NCBI GenBank assembly: GCA_010912705.1 | Contig: POWB01000026.1 | Span: 1-64,000, forward strand | DNA: 64,000 nucleotides | Source of the DNA: Halochromatium sp. | GTDB lineage: Bacteria > Pseudomonadota > Gammaproteobacteria > Chromatiales > Chromatiaceae | Direction: 5' to 3' | Shown: positions 20,860 through 32,365 of the stretch, piece after piece | Position numbering within the stretch: position 1 is the stretch's first letter | How the letters are laid out: each line of letters begins with the position of its first letter | Translations under genes and position numbers: made by a program | The notes under the pieces: generated by a model | Databases searched by the model: none | What the model saw: the letters and a program-made list of their open reading frames with translations, nothing else | What the model was told of the DNA's origin: nothing

Positions 20860-22440
20860 ATGTCCCAGCTGGAAGAACAGCTCCATCGCCGGCGTACCTT
20901 TGCGATCATCTCGCATCCAGACGCCGGTAAGACCACCTTAACCGAGAAACTGCTGCTGTTCGGTGGCGCCATCCAGCTCGCGGGCACCGTCAAGGGCCGC
21001 AAGGCCGCGCGCCATGCGACCTCCGACTGGATGGAGCTCGAGAAGCAGCGCGGCATCTCGGTCACCTCCTCGGTGATGCAGTTTCCTTATCATGCGTCGA
21101 TCGTCAATCTGCTCGATACCCCGGGCCATGGCGACTTCTCCGAGGATACCTATCGCACCCTGACCGCGGTCGACTCGGCCCTGATGGTGATCGATGTCGC
21201 CAAGGGCGTCGAGGAGCGGACCATCAAGCTGATGGATGTCTGCCGGCTGCGCAGCACACCGATCCTGACCTTCGTCAACAAGCTCGACCGCGAGGGGCGG
21301 GACGCCATTGAGGTCTTGGATGAGATCGAGAACGTGCTGCAGATCCGCTGCGCGCCGGTGACCTGGCCGATCGGCATGGGTAAGCGCTTCAAGGGCGTTT
21401 ACGACCTGCGCCATGATCGCACCCATCTATTCAGTGCCACACACGGCGGTCACATCCAATCCGGCGAGGTGATCGAGGGGCTGAACAACCCGCGCATGGA
21501 CGAATTGCTTGGCGACCAGGCCGATGAGTTGCGCGAGGAACTGGAGCTGGTGCAAGGCGCGAGCCATCCTCTGGATCTGGATGACTACCTGGCCGGTCAG
21601 CAGACGCCGGTGTTCTTCGGCTCGGCGATCAACAACTTCGGTGTCAAGGAGCTGCTCGATGCCTTCGTCGAGTACGCGCCGCCGCCATTGGCGCGGACGA
21701 CCCGTGAGCGGCCGGTCGAGCCGAGCGAGCCGAAATTCTCCGGCTTCGTCTTCAAGATCCAGGCCAACATGGACCCGGCGCATCGCGACCGCGTCGCCTT
21801 CCTGCGTGTCTGCTCGGGTAGCTACAAGAAGGGCATGAAGATGCGTCATGTGCGCATCGGCAAGTCGGTGCAGGTGGCCAATGCGATTACCTTCCAGGCC
21901 GACGAGCGGCGGCAGGTCGAGGAGGCCTGGCCGGGCGACATCATCGGCCTGCACAACCATGGCACCATCCAGATCGGGGATACCTTCACCGAGGGCGAAG
22001 ACCTCAAGTACGAGGGTGTGCCCTATTTCGCCCCCGAGCTGTTCCGGCGCGTGGTGCTCAAAGACCCACTGAAGACCAAGGCCTTGCAGAAGGGTGTACT
22101 ACAGCTGTGCGAGGAGGGTGCGACCCAGGTCTTTCGGCCGCTGAAGAACAACGACATCATCCTCGGCGCGGTCGGTGTGCTGCAGTTCGAGGTGGCCGCC
22201 TATCGGCTCAAGGGCGAATACGGGGTCGAGGCGGTGGTTGAGGCGGTCAGCGTGAATACCGCCCGCTGGGTCGAGTGCGATGACCCGAAGATGCTCGCGC
22301 GCTTTCAGGAGAAGGCCTACGAGAACCTGGCGCTGGATGGCGATGAACGTTTGGTGTATCTGGCGCCGACGCGGGTCAATCTCGACCTGACCCAGGAGCG
22401 TTGGCCGGAGATCCGGTTCTTGGCCACACGGGAGCTTTGA
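20860..22440 (+). CDS. prfC: Peptide chain release factor 3
   Basis: A 526-residue translational GTPase that recycles RF1/RF2 from the ribosome after termination. The G domain shows [16 protein letters not shown] (P-loop), [16 protein letters not shown] (G3) and NKLDREGRD (G4), followed by domain 2 and RF3-specific C-terminal segments ([35 protein letters not shown]). Length and start match RF3. It stands alone on the plus strand and is followed 78 bp later by an RpfE-like gene, possibly co-transcribed. Confidence 0.97.
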   Translation: MSQLEEQLHRRRTFAIISHPDAGKTTLTEKLLLFGGAIQLAGTVKGRKAARHATSDWMELEKQRGISVTSSVMQFPYHASIVNLLDTPGHGDFSEDTYRTLTAVDSALMVIDVAKGVEERTIKLMDVCRLRSTPILTFVNKLDREGRDAIEVLDEIENVLQIRCAPVTWPIGMGKRFKGVYDLRHDRTHLFSATHGGHIQSGEVIEGLNNPRMDELLGDQADELREELELVQGASHPLDLDDYLAGQQTPVFFGSAINNFGVKELLDAFVEYAPPPLARTTRERPVEPSEPKFSGFVFKIQANMDPAHRDRVAFLRVCSGSYKKGMKMRHVRIGKSVQVANAITFQADERRQVEEAWPGDIIGLHNHGTIQIGDTFTEGEDLKYEGVPYFAPELFRRVVLKDPLKTKALQKGVLQLCEEGATQVFRPLKNNDIILGAVGVLQFEVAAYRLKGEYGVEAVVEAVSVNTARWVECDDPKMLARFQEKAYENLALDGDERLVYLAPTRVNLDLTQERWPEIRFLATREL

Positions 22441-22518
22441 GGTTTGCCCAAGGCGTTAGGCGATTTCCGACATAGATCCTTGCTGTTTCTATCCATCAAG
22501 CCTGACTGAGGTGCAGCG

Positions 22519-23568
22519 ATGACCGAGCATGACCAGGGGGCTAAGGCGGGGTTACGGGTGCTTGCGCCGGGTCTGCTGGGTCCGGTGCCGCTGTTGCCTG
22601 AGCAAGTCCCAGCAACACCGGTGCTCGATCTGCTGCTCAAGCGCAGTCGGCCGCAGCATGCAGCTAACGCCCAGGACGAGCCAACTCGCTTGACACAGCG
22701 CTTGTTACAGCTCTTCGGTGCGGCGTCGAGCGCGCCCTATGCGCGTGCCGCGGATGACCCGAGCTGGGATCGGCAGGGCGTTGTGCTGCGGGCCGATCCA
22801 GTTCATCTGCGCGCAGATCGCGATCAGCTGCGGTTGTTCGACGCCCGACATCTGGGGGTCAGCCAGGCCGAGGCCGATGCGCTGGTTGCGGAGGTCAACG
22901 CGCATCTAGCTGAGGATGGCTTGCGGCTGCTGGCGCCGGTGGCCTCGCGTTGGTATCTGCAACTGCCTGAACTGCCGCGGCTCGAGACCCATCCGCTCGA
23001 GACGGTGATTGGCCGACATATCGATGGCTTCTTGCCGACTGGCCCGGATGCGCGACGCTGGGCGGCACTCATGACCGAGCTACAGATGTTGCTGTTTCAG
23101 TCACCGGTCAATGCGGCGCGGCAGCAGCGCGGACGACCGGCGGTGAATGCGCTCTGGATTTCGGGCGCTGGATGCTGGCAGCCGCTGTCGAGGGAGCCGG
23201 CGCGCCCGCAAGCATGGTCGCGACTCTGTGCCGATCAGGCGTTGGCTCGGGGCTTGGCCGCGGCTGCTGGGCTCGAGGTCTTGCCGGCCGCGGCGCCCGT
23301 GGATCAGCCTGGCACCTTGCTGGTTGCTGATGACATGATGGATGGCTTGCTGGATGCCGATGCCGACGCCTGGCTGACCGCAGTGGCGCGCTTGGAGGCC
23401 CGGCTGCAGACGGCGATCAGCGCGCTGAGGGGCGGTCGGCTCGCAATCATTGAGCTGGATCTCTGTGATGGACGCTGCTGGCGAATGTCCCCTGCCGGGC
23501 TGCGTCAGTTCTGGCGTCGCGGTCCCTCATTGAAGCGGCGCGTCATTGTGCATCCTATTGTTCAATAA
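22519..23568 (+). CDS. RpfE-like conserved protein (COG4255-type), function unclear
   Basis: A 349-residue cytoplasmic protein resembling a family annotated in betaproteobacteria and gammaproteobacteria as RpfE-type regulatory protein or, misleadingly, phosphoglycerate mutase. Recognisable segments: VVLRADPVHLRADRDQLRL, FLPTGPDARRWAALMTELQM and RGRPAVNALWISGAG. No catalytic motif can be assigned, and no signal peptide or TM segment is present. It follows prfC after 78 bp. Family assignment is from memory of these segments and is moderately sure. Confidence 0.6.
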   Translation: MTEHDQGAKAGLRVLAPGLLGPVPLLPEQVPATPVLDLLLKRSRPQHAANAQDEPTRLTQRLLQLFGAASSAPYARAADDPSWDRQGVVLRADPVHLRADRDQLRLFDARHLGVSQAEADALVAEVNAHLAEDGLRLLAPVASRWYLQLPELPRLETHPLETVIGRHIDGFLPTGPDARRWAALMTELQMLLFQSPVNAARQQRGRPAVNALWISGAGCWQPLSREPARPQAWSRLCADQALARGLAAAAGLEVLPAAAPVDQPGTLLVADDMMDGLLDADADAWLTAVARLEARLQTAISALRGGRLAIIELDLCDGRCWRMSPAGLRQFWRRGPSLKRRVIVHPIVQ

Positions 23569-23592
23569 TGATTTTTATGATCTTTCCTGACC

Positions 23593-23621
23593 TTGCTACC
23601 TGGTCTTTTCTAGTCTATGTT
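23593..23621 (+). promoter_or_regulatory. Possible sigma70-like promoter of the small heat-shock gene
   Basis: ttgcta (23593-23598) and tatgtt (23616-23621) separated by 17 bp, each 4/6 to consensus, ~80 bp upstream of the Hsp20 start. No clear sigma32-type -35/-10 pair was seen. Weak call. Confidence 0.3.
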
Positions 23622-23699
23622 TAAAGTGAAGGAGCGAGAAACATAGAGGGAAAGGATACAGCGAGGAAACAGCAAGGGGCAGCAAGAAGGAGGATGACC

Positions 23700-24209
23700 A
23701 TGAACACGAAAGAGAAATCACTGAAGAAAGAGACGGAGAAACAAGAGGCACAAGCGCTGCAAGCGCGTGAGAACCGTTGGTTCGAGGAGATGGATCACCT
23801 CTTCGATCGCATGATGAGCCGCGGTGTGCTGCAGCCGTTTCGGAGTCTGTGGCCGGATTGGGCGCCGTTTCAGCCCGATCTCGATGTTCGTGTCCCGCGT
23901 GTGGATATGATCGATCGGGACGATGAACTGCTCATCCGTGCGGAGGTGCCGGGTATCGATAAGGAGGCTCTAAGGCTTGATCTGGCCGGTGATCTGCTGA
24001 CCATCCACGGTGAGCGTCACCATGAGGAGACTCGGGATGGTGATCATGTCTACAGCTCCGAGATCGTCCACGGGGCCTTCAGCCGTAGCATTCGGCTGCC
24101 GACAGGTCTAAACACTGAGGCCATCGATGCGAGCTTCAAGAACGGCATCCTCGAGGTGCATCTGCCAAAGCGGGAGGGAGCCAAGCGGCAGAAGATCGAG
24201 GTCAAGTGA
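23700..24209 (+). CDS. Small heat-shock protein (Hsp20/alpha-crystallin)
   Basis: A 169-residue ATP-independent holdase chaperone. A charged N-terminal arm precedes the alpha-crystallin domain (~60-158: VDMIDRDDELLIRAEVPGI, DLLTIHGERHHE, and the family-typical FKNGILEVHLPK). It ends in a basic tail (AKRQKIEVK) with an IEV motif that would dock into neighbouring subunits. The ATG at 23694 abuts the strong ribosome-binding site aaggagg (23687-23693) and cannot be used well; the next ATG, 23700, has 6-bp spacing and is taken as start. The gene is a single transcription unit with its own promoter region and terminator. Confidence 0.95.
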   Translation: MNTKEKSLKKETEKQEAQALQARENRWFEEMDHLFDRMMSRGVLQPFRSLWPDWAPFQPDLDVRVPRVDMIDRDDELLIRAEVPGIDKEALRLDLAGDLLTIHGERHHEETRDGDHVYSSEIVHGAFSRSIRLPTGLNTEAIDASFKNGILEVHLPKREGAKRQKIEVK

Positions 24210-24251
24210 TCCGTACAGCGATCGCCAGTTGGTCGACACTGTCAGAACCTA

Positions 24252-24279
24252 AGCCCGGCGGTTCAGCCGGGCTTTGTTT
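24252..24279 (+). terminator. Rho-independent terminator after hsp20
   Basis: Stem agcccggc / gccgggct (24252-24259 / 24266-24273) with a 6-base loop, followed by ttgttt. It lies 42 bp after the Hsp20 stop and 30 bp before the convergent DUF938 gene. Confidence 0.88.
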
Positions 24280-24302
24280 ATTCATCGTTTTTTTGCTTGT
24301 TC

Positions 24303-24908
24303 CTAGCGTCGGCGCCAGACCAGCGTGCGGTTGTTCACTGGCATGGCGATATCGGCCTCCAGTGCAAGACCCGCGGCAGCGGCAAAGCGCTCGAGATCGC
24401 GGAGGTCGCGGACACCACTGAGCGGGTCGCGTAAGCGTAGCGAGCGGTCGAACAGGGCATTGCTCTCGCTGTTGTGCTGGCCATCGAGGCTAAAGGGTCC
24501 GTAGAGCAGGAACAGGCCCTCGCTTGGCAGCAGTGCGCCGACGCCGGTCAACATCCGCTCAACTTGCGCCAGTGACATGATGTGGGCGGTATTGGCGCTG
24601 TAAATCGCGTCATAATCAGTGCCGCTGAATGCGTCGATCCAATCGGTATCGACGTCGAGTTCCAGCGGGGCAGGCAGGTTTGGCAGTCCTGCCTCCTCGA
24701 TCCACAACCTGATCCCAGGCAGGTAATCGGCGACATCTGTGCATTGCCAGCGCAGCTGTGGCAGTGCTGCGGCGAAGTGAACGTCATGCTGGCCAGTGCC
24801 GCTGCCGATCTCCAGCACCGAGTGCGCTGCGGCCAACCTGGGCGCAATGACCTCTAAGATCGGCTGCTTGTTCTCTTCGCTGGAAGGAGAGAAGGGTTTG
24901 TTCGTCAT
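24303..24908 (-). CDS. DUF938-type SAM-dependent methyltransferase
   Basis: A 201-residue class I methyltransferase of the DUF938 family: the N-terminus FSPSSEENKQPILEVIAP is diagnostic, motif I is VLEIGSGTGQHDVHFA, and IYSANTAHIMSL and LYGPFSLDGQHNSESNALFD are conserved family segments. The substrate is not known for the family. It is convergent with the Hsp20 gene across a terminator and divergent from the lipoprotein gene at 25136. Confidence 0.9.
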   Translation of the reverse strand: MTNKPFSPSSEENKQPILEVIAPRLAAAHSVLEIGSGTGQHDVHFAAALPQLRWQCTDVADYLPGIRLWIEEAGLPNLPAPLELDVDTDWIDAFSGTDYDAIYSANTAHIMSLAQVERMLTGVGALLPSEGLFLLYGPFSLDGQHNSESNALFDRSLRLRDPLSGVRDLRDLERFAAAAGLALEADIAMPVNNRTLVWRRR

Positions 24909-25135
24909 GCCTTAAGGTCGCTCGCTCGGTTTGTTGATCCTACTAAACCGCAGATGGCGCAGATGCGCGTAGATTAAATGTTCAGAAAGCCAGTTAAGGC
25001 TCGAAGAGCCTGTTCGCAACAGGTATCTGATGCTGGCGCTGATGCCAGCTGCATGGATCGGCTATGATGCGCATCAGCTGGCCGTTCACTGATTCCATTC
25101 TGATCAACCTCTGTGACCTCTGTTGTGAGACATCG

Positions 25136-26218
25136 ATGCGTCGAACGCTCCTAAGCCCTGTGCTGATCAGCGTCGCGCTGCTGGCAGCCTGTGCTGCTGG
25201 TAGCTCGCGTGATGATGGTGGCGATGCGCTCGAGGCGCCGGGTGCACTGCGCGCCGGTCGCACGACTGTTTCGGGAACCAGCACAACTGCGCCAACGGGG
25301 GAATTCGGCGCGGGCTCATCGAGCGGATCAGCGGCCTCGGTGACCTTCGAGACGGGTGGTCCTGAACGCCAGCGAGGATCTGGCGAGCCGCCGATCTTGC
25401 CGAATGCAGGCATCTTGTTCGATCAGGGCGTGTTCGATCAGGGTGTGCTCTACGCAATGGCCTATCTTCCCTCATCGAGTGGCGTCGAGACTGAGCGGGC
25501 CAACAGCCTAGCGGAGCTCTATGCGGATGCGCGCCCTGGCTATGATCTCTACACCTTTGTCCTGGGTGGTCCGGTTGGGCCTCAGCCGGGTACCGAAGCG
25601 GCAGCTTACGATGAGCTGCTGCGAGTGATTGAGACCTATGTGCTTGGAAACCCTGCTGAGTCAGGCAGCGCTCGCGGGCAGCATGGCTTCTTGGTCCAGG
25701 TCGATCCTTTGCTCGATGGTCAGTTCGATGCTGGACTGTCTTCTGATGTGGGGTCAGAGGCTGAGCAAGCTTCCGACGCCGGATCATTCGGTGCCTCGCT
25801 GGCGGAGCGGGCGCGGCCCGGGCTCTCGTTGCAGATGCAGGTGGCGCTGGCTCGGCAGCTGCGCGTGCTTGGCCATGTCGAGTTGGCAGACAGGCTCGAG
25901 CTTTCGGACGGTCCATTCCTCGTCTCCAGCCTGCGACCGGCGTTGATCCCGATGACAGAGCAGGTGCCGCTGCTCATCGTCGATCTCCACAATCTTGGGC
26001 CTGAGTACATGTACTCGTTGATTGACGCTTATGATCGGCCAATTCCCGGCGATCTGCGCGGTCGCCCCGAGAGCTTGGCGGCGATTGGACGCCGCGTGCA
26101 GGGCATGTTTCCCAATCGGCGCCTCGATACTGGTGCTGAGCCGCCGCCCTCGGGAGCCTGGATTTGGCTGATCGGGGGTTCCGGCCGGAGCCTTGCGTCG
26201 GCGGCTGCGACTTTTTGA
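25136..26218 (+). CDS. Predicted lipoprotein, family not recognised
   Basis: A 360-residue protein starting MRRTLLSPVLISVALLAACA with lipobox LLAAC, hence lipid-anchored in the envelope. The start at 25136 is chosen for the signal peptide; an in-frame ATG 72 bp upstream would add a non-signal Cys-containing extension. The mature protein begins with a Ser/Gly/Ala-rich linker (~25-85) followed by a domain with GYDLYTFVLGGPVGPQPG and LLIVDLHNLGPEYMYSLID. I do not recognise the family. It is 12 bp upstream of the membrane protein gene that follows, so the two are probably co-expressed. Confidence 0.7.
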   Translation: MRRTLLSPVLISVALLAACAAGSSRDDGGDALEAPGALRAGRTTVSGTSTTAPTGEFGAGSSSGSAASVTFETGGPERQRGSGEPPILPNAGILFDQGVFDQGVLYAMAYLPSSSGVETERANSLAELYADARPGYDLYTFVLGGPVGPQPGTEAAAYDELLRVIETYVLGNPAESGSARGQHGFLVQVDPLLDGQFDAGLSSDVGSEAEQASDAGSFGASLAERARPGLSLQMQVALARQLRVLGHVELADRLELSDGPFLVSSLRPALIPMTEQVPLLIVDLHNLGPEYMYSLIDAYDRPIPGDLRGRPESLAAIGRRVQGMFPNRRLDTGAEPPPSGAWIWLIGGSGRSLASAAATF

Positions 26219-26230
26219 GGAGGTTTGATC

Positions 26231-26824
26231 TTGGGCGGACGACTGAGCGGTTTACTTCGATTCATGATCGGCATTCTGCTGTTGCAGTCAGCCACGGCAT
26301 TGCTGACCTATACGGCACTGATGACCGATCTCGAGCAGACGGTCTATCTCTTTGCCGGCGTCGCCGCGTTGCTGGGCTTCTTGGTGGCGCTCTGGTTCGA
26401 TTCCGTGGTTGGCACCGTGCGCGAGCAGACCCTAGCGCAACAGAATAAGCGACATGTCCGCGAGCGCGAGAAGCTGCGCATGCAGGCCGAGCGCGAGAAG
26501 GTCAAGCTGGCGGCGCGCAAGAGCAAGGATTCGGGTGGTGCTAAGCTGCGCACCGGGGTTGCGGTGGGTGGCGTGGTCGGGGTCGGCGTGGCGATGATGT
26601 TCGCCCAGTTCCTGACGCTTGGGCTGCTCACGATCGCTACCGCCGGTGGTGCGGCCGCGGGCTATGGCTTGCGCGTTCGTCAGGAAAAACGCCTGCGCAT
26701 CCAGAATGCGACCCTGAACAGCGAGCGGTTAATCGCGTCCTCTGCCGAAGAGTTCCCAGCGCTCGAATCGCAGACATCGGTGTTGGGCCGGCGACGGAAG
26801 AAGCCCAAGAACGCGGCCGACTGA
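26231..26824 (+). CDS. Small membrane protein with coiled coil, function unknown
   Basis: About 197 residues: two N-terminal TM helices (FMIGILLLQSATALLTYTAL and VYLFAGVAALLGFLVALWF), a basic/acidic helical stretch (~70-103) and a Gly/Ala-rich hydrophobic pair (~110-148) with a cytoplasmic basic tail. The start is TTG 26231, placed 7 bp after gaggagg, which overlaps the stop of the preceding lipoprotein gene; TTG 26225 is too close to that site and ATG 26264 would remove part of the first helix. Tight linkage to the lipoprotein suggests a two-protein envelope unit. Confidence 0.65.
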   Translation: MGGRLSGLLRFMIGILLLQSATALLTYTALMTDLEQTVYLFAGVAALLGFLVALWFDSVVGTVREQTLAQQNKRHVREREKLRMQAEREKVKLAARKSKDSGGAKLRTGVAVGGVVGVGVAMMFAQFLTLGLLTIATAGGAAAGYGLRVRQEKRLRIQNATLNSERLIASSAEEFPALESQTSVLGRRRKKPKNAAD

Positions 26825-26879
26825 CCTCAGGGCAGCTCAAGGACCGGCAGGGTCTGGGTTGTAAGCTTGAAAATTATTG

Positions 26880-26923
26880 GCGACAAATAAACCGGGGATT
26901 TGTCGCATAAACGCTTTTTAGCG
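26880..26923. repeat. Inverted-repeat cluster with gcgaca elements
   Basis: A perfect 9-bp inverted repeat gcgacaaat / atttgtcgc (26880-26888 / 26898-26906), followed by a second small hairpin cgct/agcg (26912-26923) ending in another gcgaca. It lies between the convergent gene at 26231 and nadE. It could be a bidirectional terminator, but the repeated gcgaca/tgtcgc motif also recalls transposase-binding sites at the ends of TniA/TnsB-type elements. Confidence 0.55.
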
Positions 26924-27034
26924 ACATATCACCCTTCGCATGCCGCAGCAGAGTTGGTGGACGAAGGGCAGGGCAAAGTTCGTCGCTCACCAGGATTGAG
27001 CATGCCGACCCCGGTGACCGTCCATGCTTGCGGA

Positions 27035-29170
<2,136 letters not shown>

Positions 29171-29350
29171 TGCGTCAGCTTCCTGGTGGCCAGGCTGAAG
29201 ATTATCGATCGGCTAATTTGCCCGTTCAAGCAGCTCGCGCTCCTAGCCGTTCTCTGCCAGACGCCCCGCTGCGGGGGCGTTGTCGAAGCAGCGGGCGGCC
29301 TTTAGCTGAACCAGTGGCTGCATCCTCAGGGCGATGTCAAGCCATGCGCG

Positions 29351-30712
29351 TTAGTCCCCGGTATAAGGCTCCTTCAAGGTCACCAACTCCTCGGCACTGA
29401 CCGGATGAATGGCCACGGTGTTGTCGAAGTCTTCCTTGGTCGCGCCCATCTTCACCGCCACGGCGAAGCCTTGCAGCATCTCGTCGACGCCATCACCGAC
29501 CATGTGGATGCCGACCACGCGCTCGTTCTCACCGCTGCAGACCAGCTTCATCGCGGTGCGAGGCTCACGCTTGTTGAGCGCGTACTTCATCGGCGTGAAG
29601 GTGGTTTGGTAGATGGTGATCTTCTCGCCGGTCTCGCGCGCCTTGGCCTCGGTCATGCCGACCGAGCCGACTGGCGGATGCGCGAACACGACCGTCGGGA
29701 TGTTCTCGTAGTCCAGATGCCGCTCGGGTTGGTTGTTGAACAGCCGATCGGCAAGCCGACGCCCCGCGGCGATGGCAACGGGCGTCAGAGGCGCCCGGCC
29801 AGTGATGTCGCCGAGCGCATAGACACCGGCGACATTGGTGTTCTGATAAGTGTCGGTCGGAATGACGCCGTTGGGGAGGTGCTCGATCTCGGTCGCCTCG
29901 AGGTTGAGCCCGGCGGTGTTGGCGCGGCGGCCCACTGCCCAGAGCGCGGTGTCGAACCCGGTGAGGGCGTTGCCATCCCGATCGATCACCGCGATGCCAT
30001 CATCCCGCTGCTCGAGCGAGCCGACCGCGAACGGCAGGTTGAGCTTGATTCCCTCGTGCTCCAGGTTGTGCTTCACGGTCTCGCTGATCAGCGGATCGAA
30101 GGTCTCGAGCACCTTCGGCTCCAGCGCGACGATGGTGACCTCCGATCCGAGCGAGTTGAGGATGCCGGCGAGCTCGACGCCGATGTAGCCGCCGCCAATC
30201 ACGCAGACCCGCTTTGGCGCCTGATCGAGCTTGAAGAAGCCGTCGGAGGTGATGCCCAGCTCATGACCGGGCACCGGCGGCACGATCGGCTGGCCGCCAG
30301 TGGCGATCGCAATATGGTCAGCGCTGTACTGTTCGCCGTTGACCTCGATGGTCTTGTTATCGACGAAGCGCGCGGCGCCCTGCAGCAGGGTGATGCCGAG
30401 CTGTTCGACGTAGCCGTTCCAGTAGTTGCGGATGCCGTCGATCATGCCCTCGCGGCCCTTGACCAGGGTCGGCCAGTCGATGGCGGTGATCTCGGCCTGG
30501 ATGCCCAACTCCGGAGCGTCGCGCACCGACTGGGCGATCTCGGAGGCGTACCACATCAGCTTCTTCGGCACGCAGCCGACGTTGACGCAGGTGCCGCCGA
30601 TCTGGCTGGCTTCGACGATGGCGGTGCGCTTGCCATAGGCGGCGGCCTTCTCGGCGATGGCCAGACCGCCGCTGCCGCCGCCGATGGCGATGAGATCGAA
30701 ATGCTTATCCAT
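29351..30712 (-). CDS. garB: Glutathione (amide) reductase, probably NADH-dependent
   Basis: A 453-residue FAD disulfide reductase: FAD loop GGGSGG (11-16), redox-active C42/C47 ([13 protein letters not shown]), NAD(P) loop [11 protein letters not shown] (173-183) and C-terminal HPVSAEE with the catalytic His/Glu. In NADPH-specific glutathione reductase two Arg follow the second beta strand (R198 and R204 in E. coli); here that segment is [11 protein letters not shown] (195-205), with Leu and Glu instead, which predicts NADH preference. In Chromatiaceae such an enzyme, GarB, reduces glutathione amide disulfide and is encoded downstream of a Prx-Grx fusion, exactly as here (garA at 31156). ATG 30712 has aggag 6 bp upstream. 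A conventional NADPH glutathione reductase is less likely. Confidence 0.88.
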   Translation of the reverse strand: MDKHFDLIAIGGGSGGLAIAEKAAAYGKRTAIVEASQIGGTCVNVGCVPKKLMWYASEIAQSVRDAPELGIQAEITAIDWPTLVKGREGMIDGIRNYWNGYVEQLGITLLQGAARFVDNKTIEVNGEQYSADHIAIATGGQPIVPPVPGHELGITSDGFFKLDQAPKRVCVIGGGYIGVELAGILNSLGSEVTIVALEPKVLETFDPLISETVKHNLEHEGIKLNLPFAVGSLEQRDDGIAVIDRDGNALTGFDTALWAVGRRANTAGLNLEATEIEHLPNGVIPTDTYQNTNVAGVYALGDITGRAPLTPVAIAAGRRLADRLFNNQPERHLDYENIPTVVFAHPPVGSVGMTEAKARETGEKITIYQTTFTPMKYALNKREPRTAMKLVCSGENERVVGIHMVGDGVDEMLQGFAVAVKMGATKEDFDNTVAIHPVSAEELVTLKEPYTGD

Positions 30713-31155
30713 GGAGCTCTCCTAGGGATAGAGGTGAAACAGGGTGTTCGAGTCCGATGGCCGATTGACCTGCCGTTGAGCGAGTCCAGGCCATACCAAA
30801 TCGAGCCGAGTCTGTCAGTATCTAAGAGGATCTTGGGCCTTACGGCCATGCGATCGGCCAATCCTCTGGCTGCCTAGCTCAAGACGCGGCTCAGAACCCG
30901 GTGTTGATCGGGGAGCGCAGCGATGGGACAAGCCGGCAGCGATGAGGGTCCTGAGTTGCCCTCGACGTTTGCAATGGGGCCGCTGACCGGCTGCTGGCAA
31001 AGCCGGCAAGCCGATCAGCGGGGGGCAGATCCCTCTGTAATCGATTGATCGATTGATCCTTAGGTCGTGCGAGGGCTCAGGCTAGCATCGGCGCGCACTG
31101 ACTTCAGTCTCGAGCGCTGCCTGTTACGCCTTAGCGAGTCTCGCTCAGTACAGCC
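30713..31155. other. Spacer between garA and garB, no gene recognised
   Basis: 443 bp between two same-strand genes of one pathway. It holds a short tandem atcgattg repeat (near 31040-31058) and an imperfect hairpin (ccgctgaccggct ... agccggc, ~30980-31020), but no family-like open frame and no convincing U-tailed terminator. A separate garB promoter may lie here. Confidence 0.5.
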
Positions 31156-31890
31156 TTATCGGCTCGCCATCCACTTCTCGAGGTCGTCGGAGCCGCCGAT
31201 CTTGGTGCCGTTGATGAAGATCTGCGGCACTGAGGTCGCGGCGGCGACGGCACGTAGGGTCTCTTCGGTGTAGTCCTTGTTCAGCACCAGCTCTTCATAC
31301 TGCATGCCGGCATCGCTCAGCATGGTCTTGGCCTTGGCGCAGAACGGGCAGCCGGGGCGGGTGAAGACGGTGATGTCGGCCGGCTTGGCGGCATTCGGCG
31401 CAATGTACTCGAGCATGGTGTCGGCGTCGGAGACGTGGAAGGGGTCGCCCGGCTCCTCTGGCTCGATGAACATCTTTTCGATGGTGCCGTCCTTGACCAG
31501 CATCGAGTAGCGCCAGGAGCGCTTGCCGAAGCCCAGGTCGTCCTTGTCGACCAGCAGGCCCATGCCGTCGGTGAACTCGCCGTTGCCGTCGGGGATGAAG
31601 GTCAGGTTCTCGGCGTTCTCGTCGTCTTTCCAGGCGTTCATGACGAAGCCGTCGTTGACCGACATGCAGACGATGTCGTCGACGCCCGCGGCCTTCAGGG
31701 CCGGAGCCAGCTGGTTATAGCGCGGCACGTGGGTCGAGGAGCAGGTCGGGGTGAAGGCGCCGGGCAGGGAGAAGACGACAACGGTCTTGCCCTTGAACAG
31801 GTCATCGGTGGTGATGTCCTTCCAGTCGTGGTCGGTGCGGGTGCGGAAGGTGACGTTCGGGACTTTCTGGCCGGTGCGGTCTTGCAGCAT
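31156..31890 (-). CDS. garA: Peroxiredoxin-glutaredoxin fusion (glutathione amide-dependent peroxidase)
   Basis: A 244-residue hybrid peroxidase. The Prx5-type domain (1-165) has the peroxidatic Cys C50 in PGAFTPTCS; the C-terminal glutaredoxin domain (~172-244) has CPFC (C181, C184), [13 protein letters not shown] and a GSH-site TS-VP pair. Such fusions reduce hydroperoxides with glutathione recycled by their own Grx domain. Next to garB it forms the Chromatium glutathione amide peroxidase cycle. The start at 31890 is chosen from homology and cggag ~8 bp upstream; the open frame extends 33 codons further without similarity. Confidence 0.93.
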   Translation of the reverse strand: MLQDRTGQKVPNVTFRTRTDHDWKDITTDDLFKGKTVVVFSLPGAFTPTCSSTHVPRYNQLAPALKAAGVDDIVCMSVNDGFVMNAWKDDENAENLTFIPDGNGEFTDGMGLLVDKDDLGFGKRSWRYSMLVKDGTIEKMFIEPEEPGDPFHVSDADTMLEYIAPNAAKPADITVFTRPGCPFCAKAKTMLSDAGMQYEELVLNKDYTEETLRAVAAATSVPQIFINGTKIGGSDDLEKWMASR

Positions 31891-32365
31891 CTGGATACTC
31901 CGTGCGTGGTTGTGTGGATCGAGTGAAAAGGGATCGAGCAGGTACGATGTCCTGCTCAGCCCACAGAATGGGGTAAAAACCGCGAGCATCCAAATGGATT
32001 GTTTAGATGATGGCGATTGGTATTACCGATCGCTGATTGGCGCTAAGGATGAGCGTCTCTATCGGACGCTCAGGCTAAGGGGCAACTGGCCTGAGCGATC
32101 GTCCGTAAGGCCTTGATCTGGGAGCCTTGGCCCAAGCCGGTTGGCTGCGCTGTACTCTAGGCGCTGTCATCTCGGCCCAACAACGGGCGGCACAAAAGAC
32201 TCGGCCCTGCTGGTTTCCCAAGCAGGGCCGAGACTGCAGCTTCTATCCCTGTGTCGCCGCGCTGGTCATGATTTCGTCACAATGATGAGACTGTCAGCGT
32301 CAGCATCAAGCTGATATCGGTGACCGCGCTGCCGCAGCCAGCCATACCAGCGCATTAGGGATGGC
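31891..32365. other. Intergenic region upstream of garA
   Basis: 475 bp with the probable garA promoter at its left end and a strong minus-strand terminator at 32193-32232 (listed separately). No other gene or RNA was recognised. Confidence 0.5.
32193..32232 (-). terminator. Rho-independent terminator of the small secreted-protein gene
   Basis: A 12-bp perfect stem (32200-32211 / 32221-32232; ctcggccctgct and its complement) with a 9-base loop; read on the minus strand it is followed by tcttttg. It lies ~135 bp downstream of the 52-residue gene. Confidence 0.85.

Noticed and set aside
29261..29280. Hairpin acgcccc/ggggcgt downstream of garB as a terminator
   Set aside because: Good stem but no T-run on either strand within the next ten bases.
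29405..30877. 490-residue plus-strand frame
   Set aside because: Antisense to garB, whose catalytic motifs are unambiguous; the antisense product has no recognisable domain.
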